Source of the DNA: DATARH01 sp036008175
GTDB lineage: Bacteria; Pseudomonadota; Alphaproteobacteria; ATCC43930; CGMCC-115725
Assembly (NCBI GenBank): GCA_036008175.1
Contig: DASYOB010000062.1
Span: 1-64,000, forward strand
DNA length: 64,000 nt
Reading direction: 5' to 3'
Below, one piece after another: positions 7,553 through 15,032 of this stretch. Each line of letters begins with the position of its first letter. The stretch's first letter is position 1. The notes below the pieces were generated by a model that saw only the letters and a list, made by a program, of their open reading frames with translations, was not told the DNA's origin and did no database searches. Position numbers and translations under genes: made by a program.

Positions 7553-7789
7553 TCAGCTGCCTCGCAGTTCCGGCTCTATCGCCGCGTCGACGATGTCGCC
7601 CTCGGTGTCGATCGGCTCAGCATCGTCAGTATGCTCGCGCGCCGACGGGGCAAGTCCGTGCACCGGGCAATTCGTGTCGAGCGGCGGGTTATCGAGGACG
7701 CCCTGACCCGGGTTTGACTCGGAGCAGGTGCAGCCCAAAGCGCGGGCTTTGGGGGATGCTGGGAGAGGAAGTTGTCGTGCCGTTGTCAT
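7553..7789 (-). CDS. Small hypothetical protein, Cys-rich N-terminal half
   Basis: 78 aa. The segment GCTCSESNPGQG followed by NCPVHG gives a C-x-C...C-x2-H pattern that might hold a metal; the C-terminal half is acidic. Short proteins with a C-T-C...C-P-V-H-G core exist in alphaproteobacteria without a known role. It is divergent from the CoA-transferase gene. No clear ribosome site is seen, so it may be spurious. Confidence 0.35.
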   Translation of the reverse strand: MTTARQLPLPASPKARALGCTCSESNPGQGVLDNPPLDTNCPVHGLAPSAREHTDDAEPIDTEGDIVDAAIEPELRGS

Positions 7790-7911
7790 ACCCGGTGAAA
7801 CCGTGCGGGGGCCGCTTTGTTCCAGGGCAGCGCCGGCGGCGGCTTGGCGCTAAATTGACAGGCGCGCCAGCGCGGCACTATCACCCGACTGACGCGCGCA
7901 GGAGTCTCTCG

Positions 7912-8658
7912 ATGAACAAGGTGTACCCCGATGCCGCGGCGGCGCTCGAGGGCCTGCTGCATGACGGGATGATGATCATGGCCGGCGGCTTCGGCCTCTG
8001 CGGCATTCCGGAAAAGCTGATCCTGGCGATCCGCGATGCCGGCGTGAAAGGTCTGACCGTGGTTTCCAACAATGCGGGCATCGATGGCGCCGGGCTCGGC
8101 TTGCTGCTCGACACCCGGCAGATCCGCAAGATGATCTCGTCCTATGTCGGGGAGAATCGGCTCTTTGCCGATCTCTATCTCAAAGGCGAGCTGGAGCTGG
8201 AATTCAACCCGCAGGGGACGCTTGCGGAGCGCATCCGCGCCGGCGGTGCCGGCATTCCGGCCTTTTTCACCAAGACCGGGGTCGGCACGCTGGTCGCCGA
8301 GGGCAAGGAGCTGCGCGAATTCGACGGCGAGACCTATGTCATGGAGAAGGGCATCGTCGCCGACCTTGCCATCGTCCACGCCTGGAAGGGCGATCGCGAA
8401 GGCAACCTCGTCTACCGGAAGACCGCGCGCAACTTCAACCCGGTGATGGCGACGGCGGGAAAGGTCACCGTCGCCGAGGTCGAGCATCTGGTGGAGCCCG
8501 GCGAGATCGACCCCGATTGCATCCAGACGCCCGGCATTTTCGTGCAGCGCATCGTGCATTGCCCGGGTTGCGAGAAGCGCATCGAGCAGCGCACCGTTCG
8601 CCCCCTCCCCAACCCTCCCCCGCCTGCGGCGGAGGGAAGGGTGGGGGCGGGGGTTTAA
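7912..8658 (+). CDS. scoA: 3-oxoacid CoA-transferase subunit A
   Basis: 248 aa. Alpha subunit of succinyl-CoA:3-ketoacid CoA-transferase, which moves CoA from succinyl-CoA to acetoacetate in ketone-body and PHB use. The N-terminus contains GMMIMAGGFGLCGIPEKLI, the CoA-binding G-G-F-G-x-C-G-x-P signature. The start is the ATG at 7912 behind CAGGAG. The usual C-terminus ends soon after KRIEQRTVR; here about 19 extra residues (PLPNPPPPAAEGRVGAGV) come from a GC-rich palindromic repeat. It forms an operon with scoB, 16 bp downstream. Confidence 0.93.
   Translation: MNKVYPDAAAALEGLLHDGMMIMAGGFGLCGIPEKLILAIRDAGVKGLTVVSNNAGIDGAGLGLLLDTRQIRKMISSYVGENRLFADLYLKGELELEFNPQGTLAERIRAGGAGIPAFFTKTGVGTLVAEGKELREFDGETYVMEKGIVADLAIVHAWKGDREGNLVYRKTARNFNPVMATAGKVTVAEVEHLVEPGEIDPDCIQTPGIFVQRIVHCPGCEKRIEQRTVRPLPNPPPPAAEGRVGAGV
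8599..8656. repeat. GC-rich palindromic repeat inside the 3' end of scoA
   Basis: C-rich arm CCCCCTCCCCAACCCTCCCC, then CGCC TGC GGCG, then the G-rich complementary arm ending GGGGGCGGGGG. This is the typical dispersed alphaproteobacterial palindrome whose translation reads PLPNPPP...GRVGAG. It can fold into a long hairpin in the scoAB mRNA and supplies the last codons and stop of scoA. Confidence 0.7.
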
Positions 8659-8674
8659 GGAGAGGAGCGCAGCA

Positions 8675-9322
8675 ATGCCCTGGTCACGCGACGAGATGGC
8701 GCGCCGCGCCGCCGCCGAGCTGAAGGATGGCTATTACGTCAATCTCGGGATCGGCATTCCGACACTCGTGTCGAATTTCATCCCGCCCGGCATCACGGTT
8801 CAACTGCAAAGCGAAAACGGCATGCTGGGTATGGGGCCCTTCCCGTTCGAGGGCGAGGAGGACGCGGATCTGATCAACGCCGGCAAACAGACCATTACCG
8901 AATTGCCGACGACGAGTTATTTCGACAGCGCACAATCCTTCGGCATGATCCGCGGCGGCCACATCGACCTATCAATCCTCGGCGCAATGCAGGTGGCAGA
9001 GAATGGCGATCTCGCCAACTGGATGATCCCAGGCCGGATGGTGAAGGGCATGGGCGGCGCGATGGACCTCGTCGCCGGAGTCAAGCGGGTCATCGTGCTG
9101 ATGGAGCACACTGCCAAGGGCGAGCCCAAGCTGTTGCACCGCTGCAACCTGCCGCTGACCGGCGCCGGGGTGGTCGACATGGTGGTCACCGATCTTGGGG
9201 TATTTGCGATCGACCGCAAAGGCGGCGGCATGGAGCTGATCGAGATCGCCCCTGAGGTGTCGCTCGCCGACATCCGTAGCCAGACCGAGGCGTTGTTCCA
9301 GGTCAGACCCGGGCTCGAGTGA
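8675..9322 (+). CDS. scoB: 3-oxoacid CoA-transferase subunit B
   Basis: 215 aa, full-length beta subunit. The catalytic glutamate lies in QSENGMLGMGP, preceded by YYVNLGIGIPTLVSNF; it forms the covalent glutamyl-CoA intermediate. Works with scoA just upstream. AAGGAGAGGAG precedes the ATG. A strong hairpin follows about 45 bp after the stop. Confidence 0.95.
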   Translation: MPWSRDEMARRAAAELKDGYYVNLGIGIPTLVSNFIPPGITVQLQSENGMLGMGPFPFEGEEDADLINAGKQTITELPTTSYFDSAQSFGMIRGGHIDLSILGAMQVAENGDLANWMIPGRMVKGMGGAMDLVAGVKRVIVLMEHTAKGEPKLLHRCNLPLTGAGVVDMVVTDLGVFAIDRKGGGMELIEIAPEVSLADIRSQTEALFQVRPGLE

Positions 9323-9365
9323 TCCGCCCGCCAGGGGTAAAGCGGCCGGGACGCCCGCAAACGCA

Positions 9366-9393
9366 AAACGAGCCGGCGCTAGCCGGCTCGTTT
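9366..9393 (+). terminator. Terminator-like hairpin after scoAB
   Basis: 12-bp perfect stem AAACGAGCCGGC / GCCGGCTCGTTT with a GCTA loop. The stem itself ends in TTT, but only TGTATC follows, so it may terminate weakly or act as a 3' mRNA stabiliser. Confidence 0.6.
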
Positions 9394-9532
9394 GTATCAA
9401 TATGCGTCGAAGGTGCTTGCGAAGGTTCGGAAGGGGCTGAAAATGTGCTGAAAAAAAGTACTTGCCCGCCCACGCGTTGTTACGATGCGTTACACACTGT
9501 CACAGATGAGTTAAAAAAACAAGAGGCATTCG

Positions 9533-10684
9533 ATGCGCGTGCGCGATGCAATCCGCGAGCTGCCGGGCTCTCGCATCGCCGAGATTTCGGCGCTCGGGAT
9601 GGGCGATCCCGAGGTAATTCCGCTGTGGTACGGCGAGGGAGACTTGCCGACTCCCGATTTCATCGGCACGGCTGCGGCTGCGGCACTGCGCGCCGGACAT
9701 ACCTTCTATACCTACAAGGCCGGCCTGCCGGAGCTGCGGGCCACCCTGGCCGACTACATGACCGGTCTCTACGGAAGGCCGATCGGTGCCGAACGCGTCG
9801 CCGTCTCGAGCTCCGGCACGACGGCGTTGATGCTGGTGACGCAGGCGCTGATCGACGCCGGCGACAATCTCGTCATCATCGCGCCGGTATGGCCGAACAT
9901 CGCCGCGGCGGTGTCGATCATGGGCGGAGAGCCGCGTCTTGTCTCGCTCGATCCGTTGCCCGAAGGCGGCTGGCGGCTCGATCCCAAGCGGGTGTTCGCC
10001 GCCTGCGACTCGCGCACCCGCGGCATTTTCGTCAACTCGCCGTCAAACCCGACCGGCTGGGTAATCTCGGCCGAGGAGATCGCGACGCTGCTATCGTTCG
10101 CGAGGCGGCGCGGCTTGTGGGTCGTCGCTGACGAGGTCTATGCCCGCATCGTCTACGGCAACCGCACGGCGCCTTCCTTTCTCGCCCAGGCCGAGCCGGA
10201 TGACCGGTTGATCGTGGTCAACAGCTTCTCGAAAAACTGGGCGATGCCCGGCTGGCGTCTCGGTTGGATGACCCTTCCCGCCGACCTGCTGCCGGTGATG
10301 GAAAAGCTGATCGAGTTCAGTACCAGCGGCGCGCCGACCTTTCTGCAGCATGCCGGCATCGTCGCGGTGCGCGAGGGCGAGCCGTTCATCGCCAGTTTTG
10401 TCGCGCGCTGCCGCGCCGCGCGCGACGTCGCGGTCGACGCTCTCCGTGCCTGCCGGCGCGTCGAGGTGGCGCGGCCGGAAGGCGCTTTCTATGCATTCTT
10501 CCGAGTCGATGGCGTCGGCGACAGCCTAGCTTTCGCCAAGGAGTTATTGTCCCATGCCAAGGTCGGCCTCGCCCCGGGCAGCGCTTTTGGACCGATGGGC
10601 GAGGGCTATCTGCGGCTTTGTTTCGCCCGCGACCCGGCCCAAATTACCGAGGCGGTCGAGCGGCTCCGGCCATTGTTCGACTGA
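9533..10684 (+). CDS. PLP-dependent aminotransferase, class I/II
   Basis: 383 aa, fold type I aminotransferase of the aspartate aminotransferase subgroup. Lys234 in SFSKNWAMPGWRLGW binds PLP; Asn172 (SPSNPTGW) and Asp200 (VVADEVYARI) hold the cofactor ring. The substrate is not identifiable by eye; the family includes aspartate, aromatic and alanine enzymes. It starts a short operon with an SDR oxidoreductase 30 bp downstream. The upstream ~140 bp include the scoB hairpin and an AT-rich stretch suitable for a promoter. Confidence 0.88.
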   Translation: MRVRDAIRELPGSRIAEISALGMGDPEVIPLWYGEGDLPTPDFIGTAAAAALRAGHTFYTYKAGLPELRATLADYMTGLYGRPIGAERVAVSSSGTTALMLVTQALIDAGDNLVIIAPVWPNIAAAVSIMGGEPRLVSLDPLPEGGWRLDPKRVFAACDSRTRGIFVNSPSNPTGWVISAEEIATLLSFARRRGLWVVADEVYARIVYGNRTAPSFLAQAEPDDRLIVVNSFSKNWAMPGWRLGWMTLPADLLPVMEKLIEFSTSGAPTFLQHAGIVAVREGEPFIASFVARCRAARDVAVDALRACRRVEVARPEGAFYAFFRVDGVGDSLAFAKELLSHAKVGLAPGSAFGPMGEGYLRLCFARDPAQITEAVERLRPLFD

Positions 10685-10714
10685 CCCGGCGCCGCGCTAC
10701 CAACGGAGAAAGCC

Positions 10715-11464
10715 ATGAGCAACCCTGTCGTATTGATCACCGGCGCGCTGACCGGCATCGGTCGCGCCACCGCGCTGGCCTTCGCCCGAAACGGCGCGCG
10801 TGTCGTCGTCTCCGGTCGGCACGAAGATGCCGGTCGGGCACTCGCCGCGGAGCTTCGTGGCGCGGGCGCGGAAGCGGCTGAATTTGTTCGGGCAGACGTT
10901 CGCAATGAGGACGAGGTGCGCCAGCTGATCGACGGTACGGTGGCCCGCTTCGGGCGCCTAGACGTCGCCGTCAACAACGCCGGTACCGAAGGCCAGCCCG
11001 GATCGCTGCTGGAACAGACCGCCGAAAACTATTCGACGGTGTTCGACACAAACGTTCTCGGCACATTGTTGAGTTTGAAGCACGAATTGCGCGTGATGGA
11101 AGCGCAAGGCAGCGGCGCCATCGTCAACCTGTCCTCAATCGTCGGCCACAAGGCGTTGCCGGGCGCGCCGTTATACGTGGCCAGCAAGCATGCCGTGGAG
11201 GGGTTGACCAGGGCAGCGGCGCTCGAAGCCGCCGCCTTCGGCGTGCGGGTCAACGCCGTCGCACCCGGCCCGATCGAGACCGGCATGCTGGATCGGTTCG
11301 CCGGCAGCGCCGAGGCGAAGACCGGATTGCTCGCCAGCGTTCCGCTGAAGCGCGCCGGAAGCCCCGAGGAGATCGCCCAGGCGATTGTGTACGCCGCTTC
11401 GGACGCGGCCGCATTCATAACCGGCCATATCCTGGCCGTCGACGGCGGGATGACGGTTCAGTGA
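10715..11464 (+). CDS. Short-chain dehydrogenase/reductase (SDR)
   Basis: 249 aa, classical SDR. Cofactor loop TGALTGIG at 9-16, NNAG at 87-90, catalytic Ser141, Tyr154 and Lys158 (LYVASKHAV), and the C-terminal GHILAVDGGMT. Arg at the end of the second strand (VSGRHED) suggests NADP(H), but this is inference. ACGGAGAAAGCC precedes the ATG. Probably cotranscribed with the aminotransferase; substrate unknown. Confidence 0.9.
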   Translation: MSNPVVLITGALTGIGRATALAFARNGARVVVSGRHEDAGRALAAELRGAGAEAAEFVRADVRNEDEVRQLIDGTVARFGRLDVAVNNAGTEGQPGSLLEQTAENYSTVFDTNVLGTLLSLKHELRVMEAQGSGAIVNLSSIVGHKALPGAPLYVASKHAVEGLTRAAALEAAAFGVRVNAVAPGPIETGMLDRFAGSAEAKTGLLASVPLKRAGSPEEIAQAIVYAASDAAAFITGHILAVDGGMTVQ

Positions 11465-11506
11465 TGGCAAGCGAGTCACCGGATTTTGCTGTAGTCACAT
11501 TTTAAC

Positions 11507-11539
11507 TTGACAAATCCGGATTTATGTGTTATCGATAAC
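11507..11539 (+). promoter_or_regulatory. Promoter with overlapping 12-bp palindrome
   Basis: A consensus TTGACA (11507-11512) stands 17 bp from TATCGA (11530-11535). The perfect palindrome GTTATCGATAAC (11528-11539) covers the -10 position, a good site for a repressor. It lies ~200 bp upstream of the opgC operon, which it probably drives. The long untranslated leader that would follow (to 11740) contains no gene that I can support. Confidence 0.5.
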
Positions 11540-11740
11540 GCACGCTGCTCAATTCGGATTTGAAACGCCAACTGAGCAGCCTAGATTGGGGCTGGTCAAA
11601 CCGTCGCCGCATCTCGGCTGTGTTTTTGCTATTTTGGCAACAGTTTCAAGCCGCTCGTGAGCCGGATCGACGAGCGCGACCCAGCCTTGCTAGGATCGCG
11701 CGGCGCACCTTCAGCAAACCCGTCCGGAGCATGAGCGGTC

Positions 11741-12901
11741 TTGCCCGAGCCGTCGACGCAACGTGATCTCCGTCTCGACTTCTTTCGCGGCGTGGCGCTG
11801 TTCTTGATCTTCATCGATCACGTTCCGGAAAACGTCCTGAGCTATTTCACGCTGCAGGCGGTCGGCTTCTACGACGCGGCCGAGGTTTTCATCTTCATCT
11901 CCGGGTTTACCGCCGCGCTCGTTTACGGCGCCCGGCTGGCGAGTAAGGGCGCACTCTACGCGACCGCCCAGGTGCTACGTCGCGCTTGGCAGCTGTACGT
12001 CGCTCACATCTTCCTGTTCGTGATCTTCATCGCCGAGGTCTCCTACACCGCGAGCACCTTCAAGAACCCGATGTACAACGAGGAGATGCGCGTCGCCGAT
12101 TTCCTCGACGAGCCGCATATCGCCGTGGTTAAGGCGCTGCTGCTGGAATTTCAGCCGACCTTCCTCGACATTCTGCCGATGTACATAGTGATGCTGTTGA
12201 TCTTCCCGGTGGTGCTGCTGGGAATGCAGCGTCATTGGCTGCTGGTGCTGGTGCCCTCGGCACTGGTCTATCTCGCGGTCCAGCTCCTCGGCATAGCGGT
12301 GCCCGCCTATCCGGAAGGGCATGTCTGGTTTTTCAACCCGCTCGCCTGGCAATTTCTGTTTGTTGCCGGCGCGCTGCTCGGAAATCCGAATATGCCTGGA
12401 CAGGCGACGGCGACGATGCTGCGCCTGGCCTATCCCTTCGCCCTGGTGATCTTCGCCGCCGCGACAATCATCAAGCTGAGCTGGACAATTCACGGGGTTT
12501 GGGAGCCGTTCCCCGGGCTGCTGCTCAAGGTGCTGTGGCCGGTTAACAAGAACAATCTTTCGCCGTTGCGGCTGGTGCCGTTTTTCGCGCTCGCCGTCCT
12601 CGTTGCGCTATGGGTGCCGCGTAATGCCCGTTTTTTGAGCAGCGCAATAGCGCGGCCGCTAATCCGTTGTGGTCAGCAATCGCTGGAGATTTTTTGTCTC
12701 GGAATCCTGCTCTCGGCCCTCGGGCATTTCATTTTGTCTGAATATGATTCCGGTATCATCACCCAGCTCGCGGTAAACGCAGCCGGAATCTTGTTGATGC
12801 TGCTGACGGCAAGAATGATCGATTGGTACAAGAGGATGGATCGCATGCCGGCTCTGCAGCCGGCAGTCGCGCCAGGCCGCCAAGATCGGATGGCGCGATG
12901 A
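11741..12901 (+). CDS. opgC: OpgC-like membrane acyltransferase
   Basis: 386 aa with about ten hydrophobic segments. The start RDLRLDFFRGVALFLIFIDH has the R-x-D...R-G motif and catalytic-type His of the OpgC/acyltransferase-3 group, followed by EVFIFISGFTAALVYG. OpgC adds succinyl groups to osmoregulated periplasmic glucans. The start is a TTG with GGAGC 11 bp upstream; an ATG at 11731 is out of frame. It is coupled by ATGA overlap to two SGNH-family genes, so the three proteins probably modify the same periplasmic glycan. The exact acyl group is unknown. Confidence 0.85.
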   Translation: MPEPSTQRDLRLDFFRGVALFLIFIDHVPENVLSYFTLQAVGFYDAAEVFIFISGFTAALVYGARLASKGALYATAQVLRRAWQLYVAHIFLFVIFIAEVSYTASTFKNPMYNEEMRVADFLDEPHIAVVKALLLEFQPTFLDILPMYIVMLLIFPVVLLGMQRHWLLVLVPSALVYLAVQLLGIAVPAYPEGHVWFFNPLAWQFLFVAGALLGNPNMPGQATATMLRLAYPFALVIFAAATIIKLSWTIHGVWEPFPGLLLKVLWPVNKNNLSPLRLVPFFALAVLVALWVPRNARFLSSAIARPLIRCGQQSLEIFCLGILLSALGHFILSEYDSGIITQLAVNAAGILLMLLTARMIDWYKRMDRMPALQPAVAPGRQDRMAR

Positions 12902-13638
12902 ACCTTCGCTTCTGGCTCGTCCCAGCCTTGGCCGCGGTGGGCGCGATCATCACGCCGGCGCTCCGCGCCGAGCAATCGCAATGCGAGGTGCCCGCGGAGT
13001 TGATGCAGGTCTCGGCCACGCTGCCGCATTTGGCCGAGCGGCTGCGGGCGAAGCAGCCAGTCAACATTGTCGCGATCGGCGGCGCCTCGACCAAGGGGGC
13101 GGCGGCGGGCTCGCCCGATCTTGCCTATCCGCATCGGCTTCAGCTGGCGCTCGCGGAGTCCTTTCCCGACTCGTCGATCACGGTGATCAACAAGGGCGTG
13201 CCTCGCCAGTCGACACAACAGATGCTGGAGCGGTTCGCCAGCGACGTCATGCCCGAGGATCCGGTCCTGGTGATCTGGGAGACCGGGATTGCCGATGCGG
13301 TGCGCGGGATCGAGGTGGACGATTTTGCCGCGGCGCTGCAGAACGGTATCGACGAGATCAAGAATCGGGCAATCGACATCGTTCTTGTCGATATGCAATT
13401 CTCGCACAGCACCGCTGCGGTCATCGATTTTGAGCGATATTTGACGACGGTGCGCCGTGTCGGCGACCTAAATGAAGTCTACGTGTTTCCCCGGTTTGAG
13501 ATGATGCGGTACTGGAGCGAGCAGAACATGTTCAATTTCGACGAGGTCGCCCCGGAGGAGCGCGCCCGGCTGGCCGCCAAGGTTTACGACTGTATCGGAC
13601 GCAAGCTTGCCAAAGCCATCCGGGTCGCGGTCCAATGA
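12898..13638 (+). CDS. Secreted SGNH-fold protein, probable pseudoenzyme
   Basis: 246 aa with a signal peptide (MNLRFWLVPALAAVGAIITP, cleavage near ALRAEQ). It is homologous over its length to the next gene but lacks the catalytic set: block I reads AIGGASTKG with Ala63 where the nucleophilic serine should be, block III reads TGIADAV without Asn, and the C-terminal D-x-x-H is DEVA. The fold appears intact and the frame is clean, so it is likely a selected non-catalytic partner. The start overlaps the opgC stop by four bases; the stop overlaps the next start. Confidence 0.75.
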   Translation: MNLRFWLVPALAAVGAIITPALRAEQSQCEVPAELMQVSATLPHLAERLRAKQPVNIVAIGGASTKGAAAGSPDLAYPHRLQLALAESFPDSSITVINKGVPRQSTQQMLERFASDVMPEDPVLVIWETGIADAVRGIEVDDFAAALQNGIDEIKNRAIDIVLVDMQFSHSTAAVIDFERYLTTVRRVGDLNEVYVFPRFEMMRYWSEQNMFNFDEVAPEERARLAAKVYDCIGRKLAKAIRVAVQ

Positions 13639-14483
13639 GCCACCGTACCTGCTTCTGCCTCGCCGCAGCGCTGACGCTCGCCGCCGCCTCGGCTGTCGCG
13701 GCGGAACCGCAGCCGCAAGCGCCGATGCCGACCTGTGGCGCGCCGCCCGCGCTCACGGTCATCGAGCCGACTTTGGCGCATACCGCGATGCGGATCGAGC
13801 AGCACCAGCCGCTGACCATCGTCGCGGTCGGCTCCTCCTCCACCCAAGGAGTCGGTGCGAGCGACCCGGCCCTGAACTACCCGAGCCGGCTCGAGGCCGA
13901 GCTCAAGGAGCGTTTCCCGGCCAACGAGATCCGGGTCGTCAATCGCGGCAAAGGCGGCCAGGACGTCGGGGAGGAATTGGGCCGGCTCGGATCCGAAGTC
14001 ATCGCCGAGCATCCGGACCTCGTCATCTGGCAGGTCGGCACCAACGCCGTGCTGCGGCGGGACGATCTTGTCGTCGACGGCGACCTGATCCGGCAAGGCA
14101 TCGATCTGCTCAAACCCAGCGGCGCGGACATCATCCTGATGGATTTGCAATATGCCCCCCGCGTGCTGCAACGGCCGGCCTATCCAGAAATGGAGCGGCT
14201 GATCGCCAACGCCGCAAAGGAAGAACGGATCGGCGTATTTCGCCGCTTCGAGATCATGCGGTATTGGCAGGCTCAGCCAGATGCTCCGGCGATGATCGGC
14301 GCCGACGGGCTGCACATGAACGATCGCGGATATGGCTGCCTTGCCGCGGAACTCGCCGAGTCGCTGGCCTGGAACTGGTGGTCCTATCAGCATTCGGTCC
14401 AGCACCATCAGCCTGTGCCGGTAGCTGGGCTTGCCGCACAGCCCGAGCACATCGCCGCACCGAGCGGGAAGGCGACTCAGTAA
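13635..14483 (+). CDS. Secreted SGNH/GDSL-family hydrolase
   Basis: 282 aa with a signal peptide ending near AVAAEP. Block I VAVGSSSTQG (Ser68 as likely nucleophile), block III VGTNAV, and catalytic dyad Asp224...His227 in GADGLHMND. Probably an esterase or acyltransferase acting on a periplasmic glycan made or decorated with OpgC. Third gene of the opgC operon, overlapping the preceding paralogue by four bases. The last ~35 residues are His/Gln/Pro rich and low complexity. Confidence 0.85.
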   Translation: MSHRTCFCLAAALTLAAASAVAAEPQPQAPMPTCGAPPALTVIEPTLAHTAMRIEQHQPLTIVAVGSSSTQGVGASDPALNYPSRLEAELKERFPANEIRVVNRGKGGQDVGEELGRLGSEVIAEHPDLVIWQVGTNAVLRRDDLVVDGDLIRQGIDLLKPSGADIILMDLQYAPRVLQRPAYPEMERLIANAAKEERIGVFRRFEIMRYWQAQPDAPAMIGADGLHMNDRGYGCLAAELAESLAWNWWSYQHSVQHHQPVPVAGLAAQPEHIAAPSGKATQ

Positions 14484-15032
14484 CGACCAGAGCGCCGCGA
14501 GCCAGCGGCTACGCGCTAGGTCCGAGGACTTTCGTTAGCAACCCGCAGCGGCTGCGGCTAAAGGACGCGTTAACTTGGGTTGGCTATCCTCGGGTGGCGC
14601 GGCAGCGGCAGCGATCCGGATTCGAGCGCGGCGAGAGAATCCGGTTGAGCTTTGGTGCTTGCATCATATATTCTGCTACTACGCAGTAAGGGGGCCACAA
14701 GATGTTGTTGGGTTCCCGTTCGATCGAAACTCCCGTTCGGCGCTATTCCGGAATAGCGCTGGCGCGCTCCGGACAAATCGGCGCCTCTGCGCACCACCTT
14801 AGGATCGCCATAAAGCTTTGGCATAGTGATTGCGTCGGCCAACGGCGCTTCAATGTCCAGGGTGGCGTTCGGCGCGCGGGGGGTGTTCGCGCCGAGAGAG
14901 GAATACAGGCCACACTGCCTGCAAATCTGCGACGAATGATATCGGCGACGCGAACTTTTTTGGGGTGCGTCGTCGTTTACCGGATGAACAATCCGAACTG
15001 TTGCGGTCGACAGCTGTCGATTGAGGTGAGCA
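14484..15032. other. 549-bp intergenic region upstream of prkA
   Basis: No convincing gene: the short open frames here are Arg/Ser/Gly rich without ribosome sites. It holds a perfect 20-bp palindrome at 14740-14759 (separate entry) and an AT-rich segment TTGCATCATATATTCTGC near 14660. This is probably the control region of the prkA-yeaH-spoVR operon, which responds to stress or starvation in other bacteria. No EcfG-type GGAAC...GTT promoter could be fixed by eye. Confidence 0.45.
14740..14759. promoter_or_regulatory. Perfect 20-bp palindrome, operator candidate
   Basis: GCGCTATTCCGGAATAGCGC is fully self-complementary with no spacer. It sits in the long region before prkA, about 275 bp from its start. 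A dimeric regulator is the simplest explanation. A cruciform or RNA hairpin role is possible, but no T-run follows. Confidence 0.4.
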
